Under the pieces are notes generated by a model. The model did not search any database, was not told the origin of the DNA, and saw nothing but the letters and a program-made list of their open reading frames with translations. Shown in pieces: positions 45,636-56,690 of a stretch of DNA of 64,000 bases (its first letter is position 1; every line of letters starts with the position of its first letter). Source of the DNA: Crocodylus rhombifer (taxonomy: Eukaryota > Chordata > Crocodylia > Crocodylidae); NCBI GenBank assembly GCA_038503035.1, contig JAVSML010000995.1:1-64000 (forward strand), written 5' to 3'. The translations under genes and the position numbers were made by a program.

Positions 45636-48600
45636 TTCAGGGCAGCTGTGGGTTTGAAACCCAGCAGGATGAGAAGGGCATTAAACCTGGGTTTCCCATA
45701 TCCTGAGCAGGTTCTCCAATAAATGAGCTATTAAGTGGGCATACCAACATTGAATGAAAGTGCCTGTAGCTGCTGAATTTTGTGTTTTGTTTCTGGCATA
45801 GGGATTCCCCACTTGTGAATCCCAAACTTTGGGCATGAGATTGAAAACAAGATGTACAACTCAGCCATTCAGACAAGATGGTGGCACCTGTGGGTACATG
45901 CACTTGCAGAATTTTAGGCATCTAAATAAGTTTCTACCAGAAAACTTAGACATCTGTGGACTGTCAGGCACAGAAGCAGTTGGGAGAGGTTCTTTTGGAT
46001 TTCTCCCTAAGTCTTAGACAGCAAAATTCTGCTTACGTTGCACACAAATGCTTTTTCTGGATCCAGCCCTAAGTGACTTGTTAACAGTTACATAATAGAC
46101 TTACAGCTGTAAGCAGAAGCAGAATTAAGAAACTTTAGTGCCCAATCTTGTGCTCCACTGGGCTAATACAATTGTAATATGATATTGTAACAATCTCTGG
46201 AGGTACGCAATGAAAAATGCTGCATCTGTAGCTCAGATTTTATATGTATAATACAGGCTGTATGTATTTGCACTGTGTAAATTTGTAATGTTATCATTTT
46301 GGTAAGGTAATGTCCCTGTAGCATTTAACTATGTTAGAATATTGTTTTAATGTTCATATTAATAGTGGCCACACAACTCAAAGTTGCATTCAAATTAACA
46401 TGGACTTGCTATTTTAGGTGGAGAAAAGAATTATAACATTCAACAACTATGCAAGTTGAGCAACATTTTTTGGCATAAAAAAATCCTTTGAGTACAGTCT
46501 GTTTGTTGTAGCTAGCTACTTAATTACTCGTGTTTTACGTATCTTTCTAATGAGCAGTCACTCAAATTATTAAAAGCAGACTATAATCAAAGAATTTTCA
46601 ACTTGTAATTATTAAAATGTGGTTGCACTCTAAAAAGTTGTTATAAAAATAGCTTAGGGATGTCCCACATTTCCCTAAATTATTCCAAATAGAATTAGTC
46701 CAATTTATGAGTAAAAATACATGAGTTTTATTCCTGACTGTTAACACTGCACACTTATCCCAGGACCAGACAGTAAAGTTTGGTTCCCTTTAGCTGATGT
46801 TTTGCCAACAGCAGAGTTAGATGAAAGCAGGAAGCAATATGTGACAAAGATAGTTCTTTTCTTTTCTTTTTTTTTTTCTTTTTCATGAATTTTCTTCAAA
46901 CCTACTCTCTAGGAAAGGCCTGCAAGGAATAAATTAATGAAGTCCTTTGAAATAACTGGGAATAGTCCCACAGGCTACAATGGCTTTTTTTATCAGGCCC
47001 TTTTTAAGAAGCATGGGGGTGCCTATGACAGGTACTAAGCTACTCAGTACAGGCAGCCTGTACTAGGTAGCATGTCTGGAGCACTTCTACACCTTGGCAA
47101 TCCCTGGCAGCTGCAGTGTGAAATGGGGCAGCCTGTGAGGGTGCTGTATTTTGCTGTGGCAGCCTGCAGTTCAGGGAGGCAATGTGATACCCTTCTTCGC
47201 CCTTGTGCCTGTTTCATCACCACTGCAGAGGTGGATCAGCTGGGTGGTTTTCAGGCCTAGCTTTTTAGTTGCTGGTCAACTACATGACCTACAGATTTTA
47301 ACTAAATAAAAAGTGCTCAGGATGACAAACATCAGCTTTGTGCATTTTGAGAGAGCATGTTCAGAGATTAAAATTATTTACAACTTTGATGTTCCTAAAT
47401 CTCCTGCTTTGCTTGTCTGACAGCCCCTGATAATAGTGCGGGGCTTACATGATAACTTATCACTAAGGAAAACGGGCAAAAATGGTTGTCACACAGCAGG
47501 CACCTTCAAATGTCCTTATTTGCCTGTCACACAACAGCATTCAGTGTCTACAAGTAGCTTTTACACAAGGAAGCCCCTTCCATCCATGCCATGCCTTGTT
47601 AAATTCAGTGGTGTTCCCCAAGGGCTCAAACATCTACCCAAATAGAACCCATTACAGGATCTGGGCCTAAGATGCAACTGAATAATACGAAGGGCTAAAT
47701 AGAAACTTTTCATGGGAACCCCGCATAATGTTTTTCAAGTCCTCTTTCCATTAATATGTTCTTGAATTACCCACTGGAAGCTCTGTTCAGGAGAGAGCGT
47801 GTTTAAGTGTTTTCCTGAGTTGGGATGGATTTGATAACATGAGTTGGAGCCAAGGAGTGGAAATTTTCTTGCATCTCTACTAGCTTCCAAAAAGGATGTC
47901 CATTAAAATTATATCAAATAGTATAATATAAAATAGGAAATAAATAGTAACAATGAATGGTATTGGTATTCATTCAAGAATGAACTGAAGGTGAATAAAA
48001 TCATAAGAAATAGTTGTGTGACCTGGTTGTCCAAATGTAAAACTATTCCCGCGGCAACTTAATCTGAAATGAACTGCCTTTCATTTCCTTCTGTATTCAG
48101 TGAAATTAGCTACCTCCTGGCTTTCAGGTGAAAAATTTGCAGATGGGTAAAAGTGTGAAATCATGTCACAGTAAATCCACAGAGACTGTATTACCAGATG
48201 CCCTAATGTCAAAGTGAATAGGTATTGTGTATAGAGGGCAAGTGAGAACATAAAAGGGAAAAGCCAAGATTTCCAGGCACTGTCAGCAATGCAAGGGACC
48301 AAGCTAACAGGTCTTTGTCTCAGTGCGTGTGTTATACTTATAATGAATTAAAAGAGGGCATGTTGGCACTCTGAGCTGAAAATATATCCCTTTATTCTGT
48401 AGTAACGTATGGCATGTAAAAACAAATAATGTAAATCTGAAACACCAGTTTCCTCAAAGTCTTTTTAGGATGAGGAGTAACAGTTCTAGGGAAATCTTTC
48501 CACAATGCTATGACACTTCATTGTGAAATCATTTTCTTGGAGGCAGTGTTAGATGGTAACAGAATATATTAGTCCATGCTTTCCTTTGAATTAGAATGTT

Positions 48601-49366
48601 GATATACAGATGCATATCAGTTCAGAAATGTTATTGTGTCCTTCCTGATAGAGTCGTTCTAAATCAGCATACAAAGCCTGGCCATGTTTGTTTCTTGCAT
48701 CCAGGTCTCTTCTGGGCCACTATTCAAAATGAAGGAATAAAACTAAAGGCAAGTGTTTATTAAATGGACTTCCTCTCTGTTTATCTTCAGAAAGATTTGC
48801 TCTGAATCCTGTTTTCCAGAGCTGAAGTTTTCTTATTCTTTAAATAGAAATATGTGCCACTCAATTGATGCCCTGCTTTGCTTAGGAAATTCTATGCTTA
48901 TGTGAAGAGGAGACTTTTTTTTAGTTATGCACAGGTTTACCACCATCTATATGTCATTAATATAGAGCTAAATATTGTCACTGAGGTCCAACTGAAAGAA
49001 GAAATTTCAGAGCCCTATGGGAAGCTCTAGAAGTCGCAGTACTTCCTGTAGGAATGACAGGTGCAAAAAACTTACTAGGGACCTGATCAGTTTATGAAAG
49101 GAATTATATGATGTAGTTGCCAGTGATGATATGGAAGAGGGCCCAGTGACCATGATCCACTCCCTGCACTGTGTTGAACTCAGGTACCCCATAAGCCAGC
49201 AACCAACACCCTGGCCCCTGGTCCAGAGAACAGTCTCCAGCTGTAGAATACTAGATCCATTTCTTCAGAACTCTGCACCTACTTCTCCAGACTGAAACAG
49301 GAGCTTAGCACATCAGTAATGCCTTTCCCCTCTAAACTGGAGGTCTCCTGCAGGGATCTGTATACT
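45636..49366. other. Long AT-rich stretch without recognised features
   Basis: About 3.7 kb. Contains a pyrimidine low-complexity tract at about 46857-46884 and an imperfect hairpin near 47040-47072 (CAGTACAGG..CCTGTACTA). No gene or nameable transposon seen. Confidence 0.45.
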
Positions 49367-49374
49367 CCACAGAG

Positions 49375-50512
49375 CAGGGGTGGGGAAACAACAGCCCATG
49401 GGCTGGATCCAGCCTGCCAATTGATTTTTATCTGGCCCACAGCTGCCCCCACGGTGCTCTGCATGGGGCTGAGCCCCACTTGCTTCCATTCGGGGCAGCC
49501 CATACTGTGCTCCCTCCCAAGTCCACCAGCCTCAGCCAGCACACACAGCTTCCTGACAGGGTTGCTCCCAGTGTGGCTGCAACTGCCTGGATACTACTCA
49601 GCTCCCTCCACCTCCACAGACTCCTTCTCCTGTCCCTGCTGTGCCATTCCAGATTGGGGGGAAGCTACAGCCGGGCAGCTCTTGCTCCAGCATGCAGGAT
49701 TCCAGCTCCAGCTTCTGGCTACCTTCTTCCCAGCCTGCCTGCTGGGTGCAATGAGCCTCTGGGCAGGGAAGTGGGTGGACGGTGGCCAGGAGCTGGAGCT
49801 AGAGCTGGGGTCCTACATGCTGGGGCAGGAGCCACCCAGCTGCATCCTCCTTCCTGCCTGGCTGGGCATCTGCTGCCCAGCGTGTCCTCATGACCACTGC
49901 CTCTGCTTCCCATTGCTGCCTGCTGCCTGAAACGGCACAGCAGGGGAAGGAGGAGGAGGAGCCGCTGCAGCCGGGGGTAACTGAGCACTACCCTGGTTGG
50001 AGTGCAGCTCTGGCTTCCCTGGGTGAGAGCAGGTGGGGCTCAGCCCCATGCAGATTGCTGCAACTGTAGGCCAGATGGGGGATGGACCAGAGCTGCACCT
50101 GCACCATCCAGGTGAGCTCTGCTGCACACATCCCCTGCCCCCTTCCTCCCTCCACGCCCAGCCAACTTTTGGGACCTAGTGCACAAGCGGCCCACCACAT
50201 GCATGCACACACACACCCACCCTGCACCCACCCTCCACACAAGTTACAAATTGTGTAAATTTGACTACAGTTTGAACTGTTTTGCTATCAACCCTATATA
50301 TACTTCTCAAGAAAACATAAATCAGGACAAAAATTAGTTTTTGAAATAAAATTAGCACACTGTATAGTAAATGTTTGGATTTTAGTATATAATTTGGTTT
50401 TTTATCCTTAATTTGTTAAAATGATATCTTCTGAAAGATTTTGTGTGCCGCCCTCGACAGCTTACCAAAATTCATCAAGTGGCCCTCCAGTCAAAATAAT
50501 AGCCCACCCCTG
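49375..50512. mobile_element. Large non-autonomous hAT element, 1.14 kb
   Basis: Left end CAGGGGTGGGGAAACAACAG, then GCCCATGGGCTGGATCC; reverse-complemented right end CAGGGGTGGGCTATTATT. The ten terminal bases are identical, a hAT terminus. Flanking octamers ccacagag and ccataagg agree at 5 of 8. The interior up to 50230 is GC-rich with frames of up to 203 codons on both strands but no transposase motif. The right 280 bp are AT-rich. Confidence 0.75.
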
Positions 50513-50652
50513 CCATAAGGGATTGCATTCTGCAGGCTTTCTACCTCAGTCAGACATCAATTATACTTTTTCTCCTGGCCCAGGGACGCATGAAGGAGAA
50601 TTGCTGCTACCTACGGGCCTCAGTATTGACTAAGTTACTTGCAGGCTTTTTG

Positions 50653-51437
50653 CTAAGTACAGATGGTCAAAAAGCATGAGGCTGAATCAATTCCATCTTT
50701 GTAGGTTAGTCTAAGCTGCAGATTAAACTGAGAAACAACTGGACACACGTTTACCTTTGAGTCAGGAAATGCAGCCACATGCTTGCAGTGGCTCAAGCCA
50801 GAACCTGCAGGGTGTTAGAGCACAGCTCTCTGGCATGCAACAAGCATGGGCTGTGTGTTTGCTTCTTCTTCCTGCTGCCCCCAAGGTCACTAGGATTTGC
50901 AGTCCAGAATCAGAAAAGCAGGATTCTGCAGAGTTGCTCATCACTTCCTCTTCCTGGGTCCAGGTGCCTCTGGGATTTGTAGTCCACAGTAGCAACCAGC
51001 AGTAACTTTCAGTAAGTTTAGCAGGGCAAAGCAGCTCTGTACTTTGGGAAAGATGGGGTTTAACCCTCCTCCCTGACCTCAGACCTCAGCCAGGGTTTGC
51101 TGGGGGGCGGGGAGCAGTCCCTGCCTCCTTCCCCCTGCCCCCTCCAGCCCTTCTCTGCTAAAGCAGACAGCACAGCCTAGCTCAGCCCAGGGCTGGAAAG
51201 CATGCTGGGATGCTGGGGGACTCTGATTTTACTTGAACCAGGAAGGGGTCTGTGACAGAAGTTTCACAAACTGGTTTGACCAAATCAGTTAAATCTGAGA
51301 CTACACTTAACCAGGTTTACCATAAACCAGTTTCAGCCATTTTTAAACTGGTTTATGTGTACTGAGCTTTATTCTGTTACAGGTTTAAACCAGTTTCTGA
51401 TCACTTAAACTGGTTTGTGTGTAACTTCTGTCCCTAG
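50653..51437 (-). mobile_element. 'GCTA' family DNA element, complete copy (785 bp)
   Basis: It starts GCTAAGTACAGATGGTCAAA and ends AACTTCTGTCCCTAGC. The two ends form the short inverted repeat GCTA(A/G)G(T/G)ACAGA. All blocks known from 26776-27274 are present in reverse order: the TGAATCAATTCC right block, GCATGCTGGGATGCTGGG, and the AACTGGTTT-rich left block. A middle payload of about 350 bp holds two CT(A/G)GGATTTG(C/T)AGTCC segments. Flanks gctttttg and ccttctag agree at 5 of 8. Confidence 0.75.
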
Positions 51438-51445
51438 CCTTCTAG

Positions 51446-51640
51446 TGGTCTTTCATTTGTCAGTTCCTCCCTGGTTTCTCAGAATTTGCTTGGAGGCAGC
51501 TGATTAATGCCAGGTAGGATGGATCTAACTCTCCAAGAGTCATCCTTGTGATAGACTAAAGTCATGACTGCTGCTCACTCAGAAGGGGCAACTGGGGAGA
51601 CTTCTTATGTCTTTCTATCCTCTGAACCTATGCAAAGGCC
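51446..51640. other. Spacer
   Basis: Short sequence between two DNA elements. No feature seen. Confidence 0.3.
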
Positions 51641-51645
51641 AGCTA

Positions 51646-52036
51646 TAGTTTATTATCCAGCACCCATGGGGAATGTGGGGGCACCAGATAACAAAATATC
51701 CAAGTTAACTGAGAGTCCCAAACAGGCATCTTTGCCTATTCAGGCTGCCACTTCCCCTACCATGTCTGGGGCGTTGCCGCCCTTCCCGCGGCATCGCTGC
51801 CCCTCCCACGGGTTCTGCAGGCCCTGAGGGACAGGGAGGCGGCCCCCATGAAGCCTGCTATGCCTCAGACTGTGAGGGGCTTGGCAGCACAGGCTGCTTA
51901 GCCCTGGGTTGTTGGGGCTCGGAGAAACCAGAAGTGCCACGGTGGGTACTTCCAGTTTCACTTTACATTACAAGCTGGCATGCCGGTTAATAGAACATGC
52001 TGGCTTGTAAAGTGCCTGTTAATGGAGCTTTTACTG
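51646..52036. mobile_element. Tigger/pogo-like non-autonomous element
   Basis: The reverse-complemented right end is CAGTAAAAGCTCCATTAACA followed by GGCAC, a good match to pogo/Tigger termini (CAGT.AAACCTC..TTAACCGGCAC type). It is flanked by TA, the expected target. The left end TTTATTATCCAGCACC is degraded. An inner TTCTATTAACCGGCATGCC-like block repeats the terminal theme. No transposase. Confidence 0.55.
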
Positions 52037-52519
52037 TACCACTGATTATCTTTATTAAATCTAATGGTAGCACCCTCCTTACAGCTTCATTCTATTTTAT
52101 AGCTTTCTGTTTTTTCAAGGTAATTACTAAAAAGTTGAGTATCCAAGTCACCCATCTAGAAGATTTAAATAATTGCAATTAGACCTGGAAAGATCCTCTT
52201 ATGATATCTGTTTCATCTTCCTGGCAGTGCAGGACTTATGCCATTTAACAGCCTAACTTATTCAGGTTTATTGAGTAAATGCTGCATTTGGCTCCTTAGT
52301 TTTAACTCTGTAGAATTTACTCAAGTTACACTAGGGATCAATATGACTGCTTGTTTGTTACAGAATATTGAGAATAACAATTTCTTGGCTTTAAACTGGC
52401 TGACATCAGTGTTTTCAAACTCTCCCACAGCAATGAATTTTTTAAACATCTCAAATCAATACTTAAGTCTAAGACAAATATAATTTCATCTAACAAAAAT
52501 TGATTTCCAGAGGGCTAGA
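52037..52519. other. AT-rich intron or flank
   Basis: No supported feature. Confidence 0.4.
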
Positions 52520-52690
52520 GTTCATAGTGACGTTATGGGCCAGTAGATGGGACACAGGCTCATGATTCAAGAAATCTATACTTTCCTCCCTGCATCTGCC
52601 ATGGTTCATTTAGCTGTTCTGTGCCTCAGTTTCAGTCTCAATAGAATGGAAGTAATTTTATTTTCCCTCCTTTGTAAAATACTCTTTTAT
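52520..52690 (+). mobile_element. MIR-like SINE remnant
   Basis: GGCCAGTAGATGGGACACAG, then CTGTGCCTCAGTTTC, AATAGAATGGAAGTAAT and CCTCCTTTGTAAAAT follow the order of the MIR core and 3' region. Highly diverged, hence old. Confidence 0.6.
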
Positions 52691-53700
52691 ATGCATATTG
52701 ATTATTATCGACAGTGGCTTCAAATGTGTTCTTAACCAGTTATAACTGAAACATACTAATCAATCAAAGTCATCATAAAAATCCTTATCCTCCAAAAATA
52801 TAAGCATACATTTCATTTTATACATGTAATTAGTCTGATTGACTCAATAACACTACTCACATTACTTACAGTTAAGCATATATTTATGTGTTTACAAGAT
52901 CAGAGCTAGAATGTGCCACCTATTATTGTCTTCTGTTTAAAAAAAAAAAAAAGCCTTTATTGAAATATAATTAAATAATGGTAGACTTCATAGTGAAAAT
53001 TAGAGGAATTCATGTTTGTACATTGTAATTATATTATATGCTGTGTAATGGTACTTAAACTAGCATACAAAATTAATTATCAAGGTGATTTATGGGAAAT
53101 AGTAAATCAGTTAATCATTTGTTGACCAAAAAACATTAAATATTTTTGCCTGCCATAATTTTGATAAACCCCCAAAGGATTAGTGTTAAATCCTCTTAAT
53201 AAGGTATCTTAGTAGAACCCCCTGTCAATTACTGATTGCGTAGGATATCGATTTGACATGTATCTGTGTACCCATTCCAGAAGAGTTAGGTTTTGAGCTC
53301 ATTATCTTTTCTGTGAACATTTTGATGATAGAAAATATTCTTTTTTTTTTCATTGCAAGTTTTTTTCACCGTAATGTTTGCACAAGCAACAGGATTTTCC
53401 AGAACTCAGGATGATACCCAACCATATTTTGGTTTTAAAAATGTTGGCCTTTCTTATCTGAAATATTTTTGATGAAAATGTTCTAACCATTTCTAAATAT
53501 TCAACAGTTTTGGAACAAAGGGATCTGAGCTGACAACTGCTTTGGGACTATTGGATTCACTGAAATCTAATCTGGATTCTGAAGACAGTATCTGCCCACA
53601 TAGCACTTTACAATCTGATAATGGGCAGATTTAGATGTAGAATGGAGTTTCTCCCAAGTCTTCTTGTTTCAGTAATGTTTTATTTTTCTTCTTCATGCAG
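52691..53700 (+). other. Intron sequence upstream of the PHACTR2-like exon
   Basis: AT-rich and apparently free of recognisable transposons. It ends in a pyrimidine-rich tract and the acceptor TTCTTCTTCATGCAG at 53686-53700. Confidence 0.6.
53686..53700 (+). promoter_or_regulatory. Splice acceptor of the PHACTR2-like exon
   Basis: A T/C-rich tract (TTATTTTTCTTCTTCATGCAG region, 53680-53700) ends in CAG directly before the first exonic bases. The reading frame opens here as G|TT GAT GGG, consistent with a phase-1 intron. Confidence 0.85.
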
Positions 53701-53868
53701 TTGATGGGTTAGACAAGGCTTCAATTGCAAATTCTGATGGACCAGCCCCTGGATCCCAAACTCCTCCTTTCAAGAGAAAGGGCAAACTCTCTACCATTGG
53801 TAAAATCTTTAAACCTTGGAAATGGCGGAAGAAGAAGACCAGTGACAAATTTAGAGAAACATCAGCAG
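53701..53868 (+). CDS. PHACTR2: Internal exon of a PHACTR-family gene, most likely PHACTR2
   Basis: This 168-bp exon encodes DGLDKASIANSDGPAPGSQT, then PPFKRKGKLSTIGKIFKPWK and WRKKKTSDKFRETSA, with split codons at both ends (two bases left, one right; phase 1-1). Phosphatase and actin regulators bind G-actin through RPEL repeats and protein phosphatase 1 through the C-terminus. The highly basic IFKPWKWRKKK stretch precedes the first RPEL repeat in all four paralogues. The leader DGLDKASIANSDG is, from memory, typical of PHACTR2 rather than PHACTR1, 3 or 4. The acceptor is pyrimidine-rich ending CAG at 53700; the donor is CAG|GTATGC at 53868/53869. No in-frame stop exists. The next expected residues (V-LERKIS) start in the following exon, which I could not find before 64000. 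No initiator Met is in the exon, so upstream exons must exist. Confidence 0.93.
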
Positions 53869-53874
53869 GTATGC
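53869..53874 (+). promoter_or_regulatory. Splice donor of the PHACTR2-like exon
   Basis: GTATGC follows exonic GCAG. After the donor the frame continues only 11 codons to a stop, so splicing must occur here. The one leftover base (G) would begin a Val codon as expected for the ETSAV junction. Confidence 0.85.
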
Positions 53875-53990
53875 CTTGGTTCTTTTATTAAATGTAGAAA
53901 AGATTTTTAATATATTGTAAAGATAAATGAGGCCATTAGACAGCACTGCTTAAAAAGGTCCAGAAGCATATTAGGTGGTTAAGAATCACT

Positions 53991-54277
53991 GGGCGCATCT
54001 ACACGAGATACTAAATGCGCAGTAGCTCAATTCTATTGTGCATTAGCATGTCGTGGCAAAAGCCATGCTAATGCAATTAGTCTACTGCACATTAGTCTAC
54101 TGCACAGTAGAATTAGTGTACTGCATATTAGTCTACTGCACATTAGTGTCACTAAAAAATATGTGCTGGCACTATTGTGCAGTAGCTGCAGTTACTGTGC
54201 ATTTAGTACCTGTTATTATAGGTACTAAACTAAATGTTCAGTAACTACAGCACATTAATGCATGTGTAGATGCACCC
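53991..54277. mobile_element. MITE of the 'GGGTGCATCTACAC' family, complete
   Basis: The left end GGGCGCATCTACACGAG and the reverse-complemented right end GGGTGCATCTACACATG form an inverted repeat of about 17 bp; complementarity continues inside (TACTAAAT..ATTTAG). It is 287 bp, non-coding, and lies 123 bp after the exon, in the intron. Flanking octamers gaatcact and attgtcat do not match. Contains a 15-bp tandem repeat. Confidence 0.8.
54076..54141 (+). repeat. 15-bp tandem repeat inside the MITE
   Basis: Four units of ATTAGT(C/G)TACTGCA(C/T) at 54076, 54091, 54112 and 54127, with a 6-bp interruption (AGTAGA) after the second. Confidence 0.9.
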
Positions 54278-54374
54278 ATTGTCATGCATTTTAGGCCCAC
54301 TATTTGATATAACTTAAACTGCTCCATTCCCTGGGAAAGAAATTACTTCAATTTCCATTCTGAATCTTTGAGAG

Positions 54375-54575
54375 GCAAGACTTGTTTGTGATATCTTTTA
54401 TTGCACAAACTGTATGTGGGAGAGCTGTTAGACAAGCTTTCAGGTGCCCTTAGGTCTCCTGAGAAAGGGTACCTGAGCTGACCTAAGGAGAGCATCTGAT
54501 GTCTGACATCCAGCAGATCTTCCAACTATACAATTGGTTAAGTAAAAGATATCACAAAAAAGGTGTGCCTTTCAA
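54375..54575. repeat. Short foldback-family remnant
   Basis: GTGATATCTTTTATTGCACA at the left pairs with TAAGTAAAAGATATCAC at the right. Inner GAGAAAGGGTACCTGAGC carries the theme of the family. The same TAAAAGATATCA ends occur at 23590 and 29905. About 200 bp, non-coding. Confidence 0.55.
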
Positions 54576-54754
54576 CATTTCCTGGACCATCATTACTACA
54601 ACAATACTCCAGCCCTACTATCCTGAATTGTGTCAGTAAGAACTTTTAAAGAAATGGCTGTTTATATAGGATCGATACCATGTATTATTCTTTTGACATA
54701 AAAAAGACTTGTTTATTGAGAAATGCTGTTCCACATTCTGCCTTCCTCCAGAGA

Positions 54755-54885
54755 AATCTGACAGATGGGGCAGAGTGGCAGCTTAGAGACCAACAGATTC
54801 AGAGAAGCATGAGTTTTCACAGGCAACAACCCACTTCATCAGATGCAACTACTCTGATAGGCAAAAACCTACTTTGTCAGAGAAA
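54755..54885 (-). mobile_element. Diverged copy of an interspersed repeat common in reptiles
   Basis: GGCAGCTTAGAGACCAACAG, AAGCATGAGTTTTCACAGGC and CAACCCACTTCATCAGATGC resemble, in order, a repeat I know from turtle and crocodilian DNA (a 'cccacttcatc.gatgca' end). I do not know its formal name or class. Confidence 0.5.
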
Positions 54886-55212
54886 TCTGTGATGGGGAGT
54901 CAATGATAGTAAATGATCCTGTTGCTTTGGATTTTGAAGCATACCATCTTTTCAAAGACAGGGCAAACCACTGGGTGCACGGAAGCCCATTCAAAACAAC
55001 ATGAATCAAAACCTAACTCAGCCTTGTAAACAGTTGTTTCCTTCCTGCAGGCCACTTGGTCCTCTTACTTCCCCATTGGCAGGGCTTCCTTTAGGCTTGT
55101 TATCATTGACTGCAGCATCTGCATTGTAAATTTCTTGTGTCTTCCCCTAACTCAAGATCAGCAAAGAGCTACAGGTATGAAGCCAAGGTATGTTACTTCT
55201 AGTGCTACCTTT
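54886..55212. other. Intron, no feature seen
   Basis: Ordinary intronic sequence between repeats. Confidence 0.4.
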
Positions 55213-55439
55213 ATACTTACTAGGCCTGTGTGAGTAGGCAGCTATTCGATCCGGCTTTGGATCCGGCCACTTCAGATGCCAGGAATCCGATCCAGAGCTC
55301 TGGACCGGGTTCCTGCTTCGATCCGGCTGAAGCAACTCCAAAGCTTCGGCGTCACCTTGGAGATCCGGCCATAGGGTATAATGGGGAATCAATTAAATAT
55401 CTATAACTTTGTTGTTTTGTGTCTGATTTGGATGAAACA

Positions 55440-56015
55440 TGCAGGGGTGGTAAGCTCTGTTCGAAGCATGAAGCCTGCCAAGTTTCAAGAGGAGCAGTGC
55501 AGGGATTTAGGGAGAACTGCACCCCAAATTCTTGAAAGCAAAACTCATGACACGTCTATGTGTTACACCACAGGGGGGTGAAAACTGCAGCAGTGGTGGC
55601 CCCTTATGAGGTCACAAAGCCCGCCAAGTTTCAAGAAGATTGGTGCAGAGGTTTGGGGAGAACTGCATCTCAAGCTGCGGACAGGCAAAACTCATGACAT
55701 AGATGACCCTGTGTGTGTTAATGTGCAGCAGGCTGAAAACTGTAGGGGTAATGGCCCCTGCTGAGGCCATGAAGCCTGCCAGCTGTCAAGGTGATAGGTG
55801 CAGGGGTTTGGGGGAAACTGCACCTCAAGCTGTAGACAAGCAAAACTCATGACATGGGTGACACTGCGTGTGTTAAGGCACAGCAGGATGAAGGCTACAG
55901 GGATGGTGGCCCCTGCTGCAGCCATGAAGCCTGCCAACTGTCGAGGAAATGGGTGCAAGGGGGTTCTGGGGTCTGTCACTTCTAGCTGCTGACAGACAAA
56001 ACTCATGACATGGGT
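55440..56015 (+). repeat. Tandem array in the left arm, four units of about 150 bp
   Basis: The marker AAGCC(T/C)GCCA recurs at 55471, 55617, 55772 and 55927, so unit lengths are 146, 155 and 155. Each unit also holds a GGTGCAGGG(G)TT-like block, a GGGGAACTGCACC-like block and CAAAACTCATGACA. Confidence 0.9.
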
Positions 56016-56249
56016 GCTTGTGCAACTGATTGTCTGTCTCTTGTCTTGGGGCAGTTGATTGTCTGTATTGATTCTTTCCTCTCCTTAGTGTGGGGTTTTG
56101 TAGGTATTAATTGTTACTAATTAACTGGCTACATTAGCTAGCAACTATGTATTGAGCTGGTCTCTGAGTGAATCATAATGATTGATTGGGAACTGGTAAC
56201 ACAGTAGCTTAGCAGCCAGGCCTGCAGTAGTTCCCTCCAAGGTGGACAC

Positions 56250-56690
56250 AGTTGCACAAGCACTCATGTCAAGAGTTTTGCCTGTCAGCAGCCACAGGTG
56301 CAGGGCCCCAGAACCCCCCTGCACCTATCTCCTCGACAGTTGGCAGGCTTCATGGCTGCAGCAGGGGCTAGCAGGCCTGCAGCTTTCATTCTGTCGCGCC
56401 TTAACACATACAGTGTCACTCATGTCACGAGTTTTGCATGTCCGCAGCTTGAGGTGCAGTTCCTCCCAATCCCCTGCACTGATCTTCTTGAAACTTGGCA
56501 GGCTTTGTAGCCTCACCAGGGGACACCACCCCTGCAGTTTTCACACAGACATGACATGAGTTTGCTTTCAAGAATTTTGGGTGCAGTTCCCCCTCATCCA
56601 GTCCCTGCACTGAACTTCTTGAAACTTGGCAGGCTTCATGCTCTCAGCAGAGGCTACCATCCCTGCACGTTTCATCCAAACTAGTCACAA
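56250..56690 (-). repeat. Tandem array in the right arm, three units
   Basis: The inverted marker TTGGCAGGCTT recurs near 56339, 56496 and 56628. One unit fewer than in the left arm. The units carry GTCATGAGTTTTGC-type blocks, inverted relative to the left array. Confidence 0.85.

Noticed and set aside
49319..50242. 203-codon open frame on the plus strand and several others
   Set aside because: They lie inside a non-autonomous hAT element, start upstream of its end, and overlap equally long frames on other frames and strands. Base composition explains them.
53869..53910. Extension of the PHACTR2-like frame past the donor
   Set aside because: The frame meets a stop after about 11 codons of unlike sequence. 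A good donor at 53869 marks the exon end.
55692..56610. Repeated peptide-like pattern (KPAKFQ..CRGLG.TAPQ) in frames over the foldback arms
   Set aside because: It comes from translating the tandem 150-bp units. The frames are broken by stops in each unit and exist in both orientations, so they are not a protein.
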